Below are positions 33,061 through 44,300 of a stretch of DNA of 64,000 bases, piece after piece; the first letter of the stretch is position 1; every line of letters begins with the position of its first letter. The notes beneath the pieces are model-generated. The model was not told the origin of the DNA. It made no database searches and worked only from the letters and a program-made list of their open reading frames with translations. Origin of the DNA: Tetracentron sinense (Eukaryota; Streptophyta; Magnoliopsida; Trochodendrales; Trochodendraceae); NCBI GenBank assembly GCA_015143295.1, contig CM026562.1, forward strand, positions 10,072,041 to 10,136,040, written 5' to 3'. The position numbers and the translations under genes are program-made.

Positions 33061-35458
33061 CTAGAACGCTTTGCTCCCTAGTAAAGTAAGGAGGAAATCC
33101 TTGTAGTCCCCTGAAGTGTCCTTGGCTACAGCATGTTCAAGAGACACATTGTTTCTCTTTTTATACAGCTCCTTGATCTCCTCCAAGTCCTTCTCTGCAC
33201 GTGTGACGATAACACGGCTGAGCGCGTCTTCGTCAGTCCCCACCTTATCGATTGCATTGCGCAACACCTATAACACACAATCCCATGACCCCATCAGAAT
33301 CTCAAAGCTGAAGTTGACATTGATATGTAAAACTTCATCTATAGCTATCTCACTTTTTCAAAATACTTTAGAGGGTTGTTGATGCATTGGATGGCTGTTC
33401 GCAAAGCCGCCAAGAACTCGTCAGAGGGATTGCCCAACAAAATCTAGAAATAGCAACCCATGTATTAATATAAGTCGAAACAGAACTAGAAATACGATTA
33501 TATGAAATGAAATGGCCTCTTATCTGTACTTTAGTGATGGAAGTGCCATGATCATCTTTGTAACAGTTCAAAGTTACGACGATCTGTGCCTTGCTCCTTG
33601 TACTCAAGATTCTAATCACCTCTTCATGGTTAAATGCCTTTTCTTGGATTGCATTATGAAGACTATCGGCCTCCGAATGTGCTACTCTTGCATTTATCTC
33701 ATCACCATTGTACCTATATGTACTCACTATGGCAACCAAAAGCTGTAACAAAAATCACGATCCAGAAGAGCATAAGTTTATATATATGTATAAATTTTTA
33801 TTTTTATTTTGGGTTAAGCCGCAACCCCAGTTAGTATGATTAGTATCTGTTCATGCAAGGAACTACAGAATGTAAATTTTTTTGATATCTAAAGCATACC
33901 TTACGGATGTCACCTGAGGTATGTGCCGCGACATCTTCTTCCAGGGAATGCTTGTAGCGAAACTGGTAGGCCCGCTTCACTGCTAAGAGCTCATCAGGGG
34001 AATGGACACACGCAATTTCAAGGACTACCCGGTAATCAGGTATTGCTTTCCTCAATGCCACGTTAAGTAAGACGGCATCTCGATCGGGGGGATCCAATGT
34101 CCAACGGTATACCGCTCTCTATGTTCACATTAATACAATTTTAAAATTTTCATTGAGGAACAGATTATGGATAAAGGGATTATGTTGATTATGTGAGGAA
34201 ATATGATCAAGTTTGAATATAAACCTCGAAGTCTCCTGAAAGCTCAGATTCAAGTCGCTTGAGAAGATCCTCTTGATAAGTCTCCTCATAAGCTAGCCTG
34301 ATTAGCTTCCTCTGCGCTGCATTTCTGTGCCCAAGTATCGAAATTAAGGCCTTCTCATCCGTCCCCCATCCTAAAAGAATTCGCAGAAAACGCCATTTTA
34401 CTTCATATCTTCGAACATAAAGATTTACACTAGGATGATCGGTTGAAACTTGAAACAATTCGCTTTAATTTTCACTACTTTATGATCAAATTCTTTCAAC
34501 AGATACCCTCTTGCTTTAGCTAACATAAATTAAGCTATTTTGTAGTTATAAAATTGAAAATTTACCGTAACAAGGCCTAAATGATCTCTAATTCTCTAGA
34601 TTAACATAAAAAAGTAATAAAAATGTTCCGATGGTGTAGAAAGAAATGAAAGCATGCATGATCAAATTCATGAATAAAAAAAAGTTATATATATATATAG
34701 GGAAGGATACTAATGAGTCATGCTCATTGAAGCTTGTAGTGAGTGATCCCTCTAGAATGATGACACGTGGCATACTTTTTTTGAATCTGACCGTTGGATG
34801 TTAAGTTGGGTCATTGGAGACACGTGTCAAAAAAATAGTCTGATCGGACTTGTTTAGACCATCCGATTAGAACCTAGTTTGCAGCATTAACTCCTTAGGA
34901 TTCACTAGACCCTACTTAAGATATAGAAATGACTGATCTTCTCTTCTTCAATCAGACGGTCTATAAATGTCCAATCGAGCTAATTTTTTGTCACGTCTCT
35001 CAGGCAACTCGTCTTGACATCAAATGGTCAGATTCCAAAACAACTTGCCACGTGTCACATTATTAGGGACCACTCATTACAAGTTTCAATGAGCATGGCT
35101 CATTAAAATGCTACCATATATATATATATTAGAAAAATTAAAATTTTAACTTCAATAAAGTCTAAATAAATGATCTTCAAATCTCTAGATTAACATAAAA
35201 AGATAATAGAAACGTTACGATGCGTAGAAAGAAAGGAAGCATGAATGATCAAAATCATGAATAAAAAACAATCTAAACATGGATCTGTGTTAGTAATATA
35301 AACAAATGGTGGATTTAAAAGCAAGAAAAATAACTAAAAGAAATGGATCCAAGTGTGTGATCATACAAATGAATAGATAAACAACCTTGACAAGCCTTCC
35401 TAAGAATCTCTGCATCTTCAACAGGAGAATGGTGGTCAGGAGCACAGAGGGTAGCCAT
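33061..35458 (-). CDS. Annexin, six exons, 315 aa (RJ4-like)
   Basis: Ca2+- and phospholipid-binding protein of the annexin family, cytosolic and recruited to membranes. Exons (minus): 35,458-35,386; 34,370-34,225; 34,118-33,900; 33,742-33,530; 33,443-33,354; 33,267-33,061. All introns are GT..AG (1,015, 106, 157, 86 and 86 bp), and the joined frame is open from [20 protein letters not shown] to [10 protein letters not shown]. Four annexin repeats are visible: repeat 1 has GWGTDEK at 25-31 and [12 protein letters not shown], with H39 at the conserved histidine of plant annexins; repeat 2 has [10 protein letters not shown]; repeat 3 is degenerate; repeat 4 has KVGTDEDAL and DTSGDY. Type II calcium sites (GxGT..D/E) are kept in repeats 1 and 4 and lost in 2 and 3, as usual in plants. 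From memory it is closest to strawberry RJ4-type annexins. Intron 1 holds a MITE. It appears functional. Confidence 0.95.
34700..35115. mobile_element. MITE in annexin intron 1, about 415 bp, TIRs about 75 bp, carries CACGTG
   Basis: The left arm (GGATACTAATGAGTCATGCT, then CATTGAAGCTTGTA and GACACGTGGCA) recurs inverted at the right end (TGCCACGTGTC, TACAAGTTTCAATGAGCATG). It is bounded by TA repeats, so a TA target is possible. Three CACGTG cores lie inside (34,764, 34,821, 35,049). No coding frame. Confidence 0.85.
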
Positions 35459-35510
35459 TGTTGAACTTAGAGCAGGAATGTTTTGTAAGGAGGCTGCTTC
35501 ATTGCTATCC

Positions 35511-35518
35511 CTTATATA
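35511..35518 (-). promoter_or_regulatory. Candidate TATA box of the annexin gene
   Basis: On the minus strand TATATAAG lies 53 bp upstream of the annexin ATG, which would put transcription start near 35,485 and give a 5' UTR of about 25-30 nt. Positional inference only. Confidence 0.55.
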
Positions 35519-36361
35519 ATGCTAATGTTACCCATTTGGAAATAAACGCCCTTGATTTTGTACTATTAATAAACAATATATTAATCTCTCCCTACCTGTT
35601 TTGTTTTTTCCAATTAATTGCTTATTATCTTAATTAATGTTTCTTATTAAATTCTCTTAGCAAGAGAAATAAAATCAAAGTGGGAAATCATAGGATAGTC
35701 CTAATACTATTGTACTTATATCACACCGTTCATCATCGGACGGCTATAAAGAATCACACTGCATTACATTTGACAAAAAAAGGCACATCATGATCAGGGT
35801 CGTACACGTGGTACCGCTGTGAGTCATCAATCATGATGACTGATTCAGTGGGCAGTGTTTGGAGGTCTCTTGACGATACAAACAAGAGAAAAAGACGATA
35901 CAAACAAGAGAAAAAAAAACTGTTTTTTCTTCTTTGGCGAAAATCAAAAAACGTTACGACTCGTAATCGTTTAGGGTACGCGACAAAAATCAGATGGAGC
36001 AGGTATAGATTCCATGCGTTCATACCTACCAAGGTCAGATCAGGTTAGTTCAGGTGGGGGTAGGAACAGATTCCACGCATGCATTCACATTTAGGACACG
36101 TATTAGTGCTAGTGTTACTTGCATTACTGTGCGTGAAAGGCACGATCGTGTCCTTTGAACCAATAAGGAGACGGGTGTGGACCCAACTCGCACTCACATT
36201 CATAAACAAATGATACAGAAGTAAGATGAGATGACACCTTAAGTAACTAGAGGGAGAGCAAGCGCAATTTTAAAAACAGCCTAGGGTCAAAAGTAGTGCA
36301 AGTGACACCTAATTAATTCAAGGCAAGACCAACCTAATGGTACGAGACTTTAATCATACCC
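35519..36361. other. Annexin upstream / intergenic region
   Basis: No gene seen. It contains a CACGTG (TACACGTGGTACC near 35,807) and a 22-bp direct duplication GACGATACAAACAAGAGAAA (35,873 and 35,895). ORFs at 35,754-36,048 on both strands are judged chance. Confidence 0.5.
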
Positions 36362-36604
36362 ATACGTCAACACATGTCTTTTGTAACTTTTATTAATCAT
36401 GGTTAAGATTTATTAACCCTTAAGACTCAACAATATAACTTTGGCTTTTAGTAAAAAAAATTAACCCTCTGACTTAAGAAATTTTAACCCTAAAGTTTAT
36501 TTTTTTAAAAGCAAACAAATTCTAAAATTCAAAGTTAGATTGTTGAGTTAGTGAATCTTAATCACAGTTAAGAAGGTTAAAAGGGACACTTGTTGACCTG
36601 TTGA
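36362..36604. mobile_element. Foldback MITE-like inverted repeat
   Basis: The left part (GTCAACACATGTCTTTTGTA..TTAAGATTTATTAACCC..ACTCAACAATATAACTTTGG) recurs inverted at the right (CAAAGTTAGATTGTTGAGTT..GTGAATCTTAATCAC..GACACTTGTTGAC). Arms are about 90-100 bp with many mismatches. No target duplication is clear. A diverged non-coding DNA element. Confidence 0.65.
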
Positions 36605-37017
36605 AGCGATTGAACTCTCTCCTAGTTCAATCGCAATTGGCTGGGGTTCGATCTTCAATGGCACAATTCAATTTTTTCCACTCTCATATAAGTGCAACAC
36701 ATGGCATTGTTATTTTTGGATTTTAAAAGGAAAAATTTCAGAAGAAAATTTAATGATTTATATATTGTATTCAAGTAATAGCTCTTTACCAAAAAATAAA
36801 GGTAATAACAGCCTCATTTGGTTGTACTTCCGTTTTTTGTTTTCTGTTTTTAAAAACAAAATTTTAAAAAAATTTACTTAAAACATGTTTCTATTTTTTG
36901 TTTTTAAGAATTAGTAACAAAATTTTTCCCCGCTGCTGCGCTCTGATAGATTATGGATTACCAGAAAATTTCTACTACCTCTATTTTTTTAAATAAAAAA
37001 CAAAAAGCATTGGGTGT
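36605..37017. other. Intergenic, no gene seen
   Basis: A/T-rich sequence. A GTTTTCTGTTTTTAAAAACA-like inverted tract near 36,838 and AAATAGAAAACAGAAATA-like sequence near 37,430 could be remnants of a foldback surrounding the CCA repeat. Confidence 0.4.
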
Positions 37018-37285
37018 CACACCACCATCACTAAAACCACCACCCCACCACCACCACCACCCACCAATCCACCACCCACCACCACCACCACCCACCACCA
37101 ACACCAAACCACAACCCATCACCCACCACCACCACCCACCAATCCACCACCCACCACCACCACCACCCACCACCCCACCACCAACACCAAACCACAACCC
37201 ATCACCCACCACCACCCACCATCACCACCACCCACCACCCACCACTACCACCACCCACCACCCACCACCCACCACTACCACCATC
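37018..37285 (+). repeat. Imperfect CCA/CCACCACC repeat
   Basis: About 270 bp of CCACCA-rich sequence with a longer period (two blocks share AACACCAAACCACAACCCAT). Both strands show long open frames (His/Pro-rich or Gly/Trp-rich) only because of the repeat. Confidence 0.95.
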
Positions 37286-37699
37286 ATGGATTGGAATTGT
37301 TTACTTAGTATTATGTACGTGTGTTTCCGTTTTTCCTTTTTTAAAACAAATAACTATTAGAAATGTCAAACATGCTTTCTATTTAAAAAAATTGAAAATA
37401 GAAATTGATTTCTAATTTAAAACACAGAAGATAAAAATAGAAAAACAGAAATATATCCAAACAGCCCCTAAAAATAGCAACACTTACACTGCCACCATGA
37501 GAACTTCGAAATATGAGGCTTTTGCCAATTATTTCTTGGAAGTTTCGCACCCTAACATACCTTTTGGAATGAATATCTTTTCACAAGTGAATATAAAGAA
37601 TAAATAAATAAAAGATAATGTTAGGTGCACCCTACTATTTGATGATTGCATACTGTTATTAAAAATTAGTCATTGTACATCATTAAATTTATAAAAATA

Positions 37700-37738
<39 letters not shown>

Positions 37739-38946
37739 TAGTTATAGTTTTGGATATGTGAAAGCTGAGCTATATCATCAACCTTTCTTCAACGATTCAG
37801 TGGAGGCCATAAATTGCAACACAACTCAGGAATGACATTAAAGGATCTCTAAAGTTGTGGCGTGAGATTGATATCGGGAGTATAACAAAAAAAATAGAAA
37901 AGATTGATATTGGGAGGGCCAAAAATTTGGATAGGACACCAGTGATCAGAAGACCGAGGAGATCTTTTCATGTTACTGATGTAATTAAAATAAATCAACC
38001 CTTGACATTAAACCAAAAACAAAAAATTATTACCCTTCATGGAACTTTAGGCACAAATACATTTGTAACATGGGCATGTAGAAAAATGTGAGCATGATCA
38101 ATATAAGTGGAGGAGCTACACAAAATTTATCCACGACAAACATGTTGCAAAACAAACAATTACCACCAAATCAAAAAATAATAAAAGCTAAATTCTTGAA
38201 AACAAATCACACTTTGAAGGACCATAATCAAATACTATCCAAAAATTGAGTTTGGATCAGATGGGGTGCTGCTATTAACAAATGTGAAACTGAAAAAAAA
38301 ATTATAAATAGGGTGCAAATATCAAATATTGGAGTGCACCTAGCACTACCTAAAAAAATTGTGTAGTAAAGTTTGTATATTTACTCATCATGGCAATTCA
38401 CATCACACACAAAGTTATCAAATATTATTTGTAAGAAAAAAAAATTATGCAGTTCCACCCACGTGATTTAATATTAAAAAATGGTGGAAGTATGGAAAAT
38501 CTTCTATTATTTTTATAATTTATGATCACAATCACTTTTTTTTTCTTCATTATTGTTTTTGTTTATCAAATGAATCAATCTATGCGGATCGAACTCCCAA
38601 ATATTTTATTATTGTGCTACACATCCTTCACCTGTCCTCACAAGAGTTTTTAAAATGACCCTTCGAGAAAAACAAAATTTGAAGAACAAAGTTAAAGTTT
38701 AAGTAAGGTTTTGACGCCATTGCCGGGAATTGGAATATTGAACAAGTACATAGTTTTTACATTTTTCTTTTCCTTGATTTTTTAAATTTTTATTTAGATA
38801 AGTAGTGTGTTGGCTTGGGATCTCATTACCCGCTAAAAAATATCATTAGAGCTTTCATATATTTTAATCATTTTCTTTTATTATTTTTTCTTTTAAAAAA
38901 ATTATTATTATTTTATAACTAAGATTGCATTCTACCTGACTTGTGG
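37286..38946. other. Intergenic, includes a (TA)n tract at 37,704-37,736
   Basis: No gene seen. AT dinucleotide repeat of 33 bp. The ORF at 37,855-38,091 (WREIDIGSITKKIEKIDIGR) is a chance frame over a short duplication (GATTGATATYGGGAG). Sequence near 37,620 (GTTAGGTGCACC) and near 38,335 (GGAGTGCACCTAGCAC) is partly inverted, which may mark an old DNA element of about 700 bp. Confidence 0.5.
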
Positions 38947-39286
38947 GAGGTGACAGCATGCATCTCGCATGTTTAGTTGGTAGTACTTGCTCACCTCCCA
39001 AGCTTGCCACATGTTCTCTTTAACATCAATTACCTATGGTTAAGATTCACTAGTCCGTAGGGTTAGTTAATCTAATCTTAATCTTTAAAAAAATTAACCT
39101 TGGTTATGATTCACTCATTCATGTGGTAAAAATATTTTTTTATCTAAAAACCGTGGTTAAATTATTTAACCCTAATTGTGAGTGATTCTTAACACCAGTT
39201 ATGTAGTGTAAAGAGGACATGTGATAAGTTGGGGAGGTATGCACGGTGGGCGGTATGTGTGAGATGCACGCTATCACCTCCTTAGT
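38947..39286. mobile_element. Foldback MITE, about 340 bp, arms about 130 bp
   Basis: GGGAGGTGACAGCATGCATC at the left recurs inverted as GATGCACGCTATCACCTCC at the right. The pairing continues inward (CACATGTTCTCTTTAACATC left, GTGTAAAGAGGACATGTG right). No coding frame; target duplication not established. It ends about 180 bp before the tRNA gene. Confidence 0.75.
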
Positions 39287-39468
39287 GAAAACATTTACAG
39301 GCATCGGCTGAAGAGGCTATGCCCGAGTGTCACACGGGCATCTGCAAGAGAAAATTGGTTGCAGTCCTACCATTGCCAACGTAGATCCATTGTATTGTTT
39401 CTTTTCTTGTGGCCAGTCATGTTATTAAGTTATCATGTTAATATTGGTCAAGCGCTTAGTATAACAGT

Positions 39469-39541
39469 GACTCTGTGGCCCAATGGATAAGGCGCTGGTC
39501 TACGAAACCAGAGATTCTGGGTTCGATCCCCAGCAGAGTCG
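39469..39541 (+). tRNA. tRNA-Arg (anticodon ACG), 73 nt, no intron
   Basis: The cloverleaf folds: acceptor stem GACTCTG / CAGAGTC with discriminator G at 39,541, D arm GGCCCAATGGATAAGGC, anticodon arm CTGGT-CTACGAA-ACCAG with ACG at the anticodon positions, and T arm CTGGG-TTCGATC-CCCAG. The Pol III A box (TGGCCCAATGG) and B box (GGTTCGATCCC) are internal. CCA is not encoded, as normal in eukaryotes. ACG is the main decoder of CGN arginine codons. Its 3' end is complementary to the Tat primer site at 28,878-28,898. A seven-T run 10 bases downstream serves as terminator. It looks functional. Confidence 0.97.
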
Positions 39542-39551
39542 CCTATTCTAC

Positions 39552-39558
39552 TTTTTTT
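39552..39558 (+). terminator. Pol III terminator of tRNA-Arg
   Basis: Seven consecutive T residues starting 11 nt after the tRNA gene. Confidence 0.85.
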
Positions 39559-41336
39559 CCACCTATCAGTCTATCACCTCCTGCTGTATATCTGTATGTA
39601 ATTTTTAAGCCTTTTGATATTATTGGAGAAGTTGGTGCAGAGAAGGTGCACGATATTGATGTGGTTGGGCAGTGCAAATGCTGCCGGAGGTGCCGAGGAA
39701 GCCCGATCGAGGCTTTTTAACGGGGTATCTGAGAGCATGTTGGCAACCCAATGTAAAAGCAGTGACAGTTTTGGAGGAAGCCGATAAGGTTTCCAACTAG
39801 AGTGTATGAGGGACATGGTGTTTTATTCTGAGGCTGAGAAGGCTATGTGCAGTACGACCATTATCTTCCTCTTTTGGTAGCTGTGGATAGAGGGAAGAAA
39901 GTGTGAGACCAACAAGGCTTGGGCAAGAAACCCACTTCTAAGATTCCTAACTACCAAAAGAAAAAAACACTCTCAGAAATATATTCAACTTCCTTCCACT
40001 TCTACTATAAAATGTAGTATGGGAGGATCCAAAAGTTCTGAATCAGTCCTTGATTCTTACACGTAGGAGTCGTCACTACGCCACATCATCCCCTCTGTTG
40101 GGACTTGGTATCTTCTCCAGTTGGTGAAGCACTGGTCCGAAGGCGCCACACACCCCTATTCGCACTTATTAAGGTGTGCATACAAACCAATGTCTTGATT
40201 GGCATGCAAAGGGTGTGTTAGACGACTTCAGATTGGATATTGGCAGTCTCCTCGCCAGCACCAACTGGAGAAGATCTCGTGTCTTCCGTTGGTGTCTTAG
40301 AAAGAGCCATTTTTATCTGGAAAAATTATATTACGTAAATGGCAGTTGTTCAAAGTGCAGAAATCTAGTGTTGTAAGATATGGCTGTCTGTTGCCTGATC
40401 TAGAGGACCTGTTGGATGGACAGTCAAGATTTGTCACTCTGGCTTATAGTGACTCCTAGCTGTTGGATTTCATATGCCTGAGCCTTTCTTTTTTGTGGGG
40501 GAAGTGTGGAGCTTCTTCCTATCTCCTTTCTAATTTGGTGCAAAATTTGTCTCAGAAGCTTCAAGGAAGTTTTGAGGACAAATACTCTGGAAGAGTCTTC
40601 ATAATCGGCTGTTTTTGAGTGTACGGAAAAAGAGCACAACAGAAGGACTTTATGATGGGAGCCGTTCTTTACCAGTGTGTGCAGATAGAGGATGGCTTCT
40701 CATTGAATGATCTTCAATTTTGAAAGAGTTTTATGCTCCTTTTCTTTTGGTAGAACGTTTAAAAATCCGGAATATTAATGTTTTGGAACAAGAGGCAAGA
40801 GTCTGAGGAAAGAGGGTTTCTAACCTATTTACTCGATGGTATCTCAAATTTATCTTGAGTTCAATTTAATTAGAAGTTCCATGGAACTTAAAAATCCAAA
40901 AATTTTGGTGGAACTTGAAAGTTCTATATTTGTAGAACTTTTGCACTCTATAGAATAATATAGTTCTAGACATCAAGTAAAATTAGGCATGAAACAATGA
41001 ATTTTCTAGACTTAAAAGTTCCAACAAAAGAATGGAGGAACTAAAGGAATTTGGGAGATTTTTTTTTAGACATGTAATCTGGTCTTTTGGGCCGCGAAAT
41101 GCTTTTCAGTTTTCCCCATTACTTCAACATTCTTATTCTTTGATAAAATTGCCATTTTTACTAATCGAAAAAATCAAATAGCAGGCATTTGTATCGGACC
41201 ACTATTATCTACAAAACACCTCTGTCCAATAAATAATTCATCACTCCATACAAACATATTGTTCTCGAGAAAAAGATCAAATACATGGAATCCAGGCAAA
41301 AACAAAACCGATGTTAAAAATAAACGCACCAAGACA
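39559..41336. other. Intergenic between tRNA-Arg and AUG1 3' end
   Basis: No gene recognised. An inverted pair CTTCTCCAGTTGGTG (near 40,114) / CACCAACTGGAGAAG (near 40,259) spans about 160 bp and may be a foldback remnant. ORFs at 40,176-40,376 and 40,424-40,639 lack family resemblance. The AUG1 3' UTR probably occupies about 41,100-41,336, although the poly(A) site is not evident. Confidence 0.5.
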
Positions 41337-44300
41337 TTATTCCGTAGTGGCAAGAGCTGAATGCAGCACTTCCTCAAGGTACTTCTCTGCAGCAGCAAAC
41401 TGCCTTTTTTTGTCCTCAATAGCTAAAGCAGCCAAAGCTTTATCCTGCACAAAAAAATGGTTCTGAAATCACTAATTTTCCTGGGAAGAAAATGCATCAA
41501 ATGCTTACTTATGACTCCATTCAGATTGAAATAAGGGAAGTACAGGAGGCAAGTCTTGGTAGCTTCTCAAGGTGTCGAGGATAGGCTTTGTTTTCGTCTC
41601 CAACTCCTGCTTATGCTCAGCCATTTCAACCAACACACCATGGCTAATCTCTGGGGTGTACCCCACACGATTTAGTACTGCCTGCTCCCAAATAATTCTC
41701 AGGTATGAGTTATGCATAATTTTAAATATAGATAAGCCAAAACATATGGCTCATATACACAACCACATGAATGCATGCCCAAAATAAATGATTCAATCCA
41801 GAAATTGGGGCAGCCCAAAATACCCTGAAACCTAATCTTTAGAATTTGTCAATATCATGTACATAAGCACAAATCCATAACTAAATACAAATTCAAAATG
41901 CAAGCATCTAAATTCCACGTCATGTTACACATAATACATGCCTGGATAAGTAATATAATATAAGGGTAAACATTAAACAAAGAGCAAGCCCTTCATTAAA
42001 TGACTCAATAAAGTTCCTTACTAAAATAGCTACAAGGTTCCAAAACCGTGGATCCCACAATCTATCATGTTAGAACAGCATTAATGTAAGCAACCAAAAC
42101 TGTATTACTTGTGCCGGGATGGTTGCAATTCCACGAGTTGACTGAGTATCTAAGGGACTAAATTGGCCCCACAATAAAACCTTTCATAAAACAGGAATAC
42201 CAAAGGCAAACCTTTTATGGATGCCATCAATGAGTAATTGAAACCAGTGTTCAAAAACTCGAAAACTCGACTCGACTCGGAAGTCAGTCGGGTCGAGTAA
42301 CTCGGAAGACTCGAAAAAAACTCGGCTGACTCGGAAATATATATAATTTTATATATATATATATATATGTACGTGTATATTATAAAATTCTAAATAAAAA
42401 AATTTTAAAATTCAACAAGAGTATCATCAAAATTCAAATAACTAGCATTCATGATAAATATTAAAGAACCCCAAAGTACTAAACATCATATTCTCAAAAA
42501 AAGACTTCCAAGATCTAAGTCCAAAAAAAAAAACATTCTTCCAAGTTTCAACATCAAGAATTCAAGATATCATCAAATACAAAAATATCATAAAATGATC
42601 AAATATCATCTTCATTGTCTTGATCCATGTCTTCCTCCACTTCATTAGACTCCTCTCTAATTGTTGTAAGGCTTGCATCCACATCACCATCCAACCAACT
42701 CAAGTCATCTCCATCAAAGTCTCCATCATGCTCATGAATCCACTCGTCAATTTCATTATTAATTAAGACATTGTCAATATTTGTAGGATCATAAGTTGAG
42801 GCATGTCTTCTCAGTTGTCTTTCCCTCAATCTCAGGTTATAGTGAATGTACACCAAGTTATTCAACTTTTCTTGCTTCAAGCGGTTCCTTTTCTTTGTAT
42901 AGATCTGGTCAAAGGTACTCCAGTTTCTTTCGCAACCTGAAGAAGAGCAACCTTGACTCAAGATACGGATGGCAAAGCGCTGGAGTTCTGGAGTGTCATA
43001 ACCAAAGGATTGCCACCAAGAAACTGCAAAATATAATATAATTATAATTGTATAATATCAAAGATCAATATAGAAACCATAATGTATAAATTAACTAAAT
43101 ATTAAATTAAATTATAACTCACTAGGAGACAACTTAGTTCTACTACGAATCGCTTGCTCACTTCCAAATGCCTTTTGTGCAGAAGCAAATATAGCAACCT
43201 AAAAAATAATTAAAATATGATATAAGTTATAATGACCTTGGAATAGACACATAGTAATTTTAATTTTGATCATTAAAAACTATAATCTTGTAAATAATAT
43301 ACCCCATCCATCGCTATGATCTGAATATCTATATCATTTTCAAGTCGTGCTATTGCTTCATGCAATCCACGGCGAACCTCGGGATGTGTTGAGAAATTCG
43401 GACGATATCGAATTGCTGGATTCAGAAAGTAACCCGCAGCATGAAGAGGAGAGTGGAGAGTCGAATCCCATCTTGCATCAATGATGTCCCAATACTTTTT
43501 ATAAGATTTCTCATCATTTTTATGAGCTTCTGCAATCTCAATCTTTGCTTGATCCATTCTATCATATATATCCCCCATCACTGGCTTGTCACCATCCACT
43601 AACCTCAAGACCCGAATAATGGGAACAACCGTCTTATTGATTTTCTCCATCTTTCGCCAAAAAGAAGAGTCTGTTATTATCTTCTCAATACACTTCCCCT
43701 CTTCAAGATTAGCAAATTTTGATTTCGCCCAATCCTCTGAAAGAAACATCTTTTTCAAGGAGCCCCTCTAAAATAAATTTGGAATAACAACAAAACAAAG
43801 AAGTAAATATTAAAATTTGAAAAGAAAATACTTCCAAATTAAAAGAGTTTAAAACTTTAAAAATTACCTGCTCAATAAGACTTTCAATAAGAATGAAATT
43901 TGTGGCAAAGCGAGTAGCTCCCGGTCTCAGAATCTCTCTATCATCAGTAAAGGATCTCATCATGTGTAAAACTTGACTTTTATTATAAATAAACTTGGTT
44001 ATACTTCTGCACTTCTCAACTATTGTTTCGATTGGAGGCAACTTTCCAATTTTTTCAAGAATGAGGTCAATACAATGTGCTGCACAAGAGCTCCAAAACA
44101 AATTCTTCCTTTTCGCCATCAGAAGCTTCCCAGCAGCTACATAATTTGCTGCATTATCTGTTATCAATTGCACCACATTCTTTTCCCCCACTATCTCAAT
44201 AATTTCATCAAGTAAGTTGAACAAATTATTGGCATCTTTTACAATGTGTGACGCATCAACTGACTTGATGAACATAATGCCTCGTGGGCAAGACACTAGA

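Noticed and set aside
36953..37360. His/Pro-rich ORF (135 aa) and Gly/Trp-rich ORF on the opposite strand
   Set aside because: Both are open only because of the CCA repeat; the flanking residues have no family resemblance.
40176..40639. Short ORFs between tRNA-Arg and AUG1
   Set aside because: No homology, no splice logic, and they overlap an inverted-repeat remnant.
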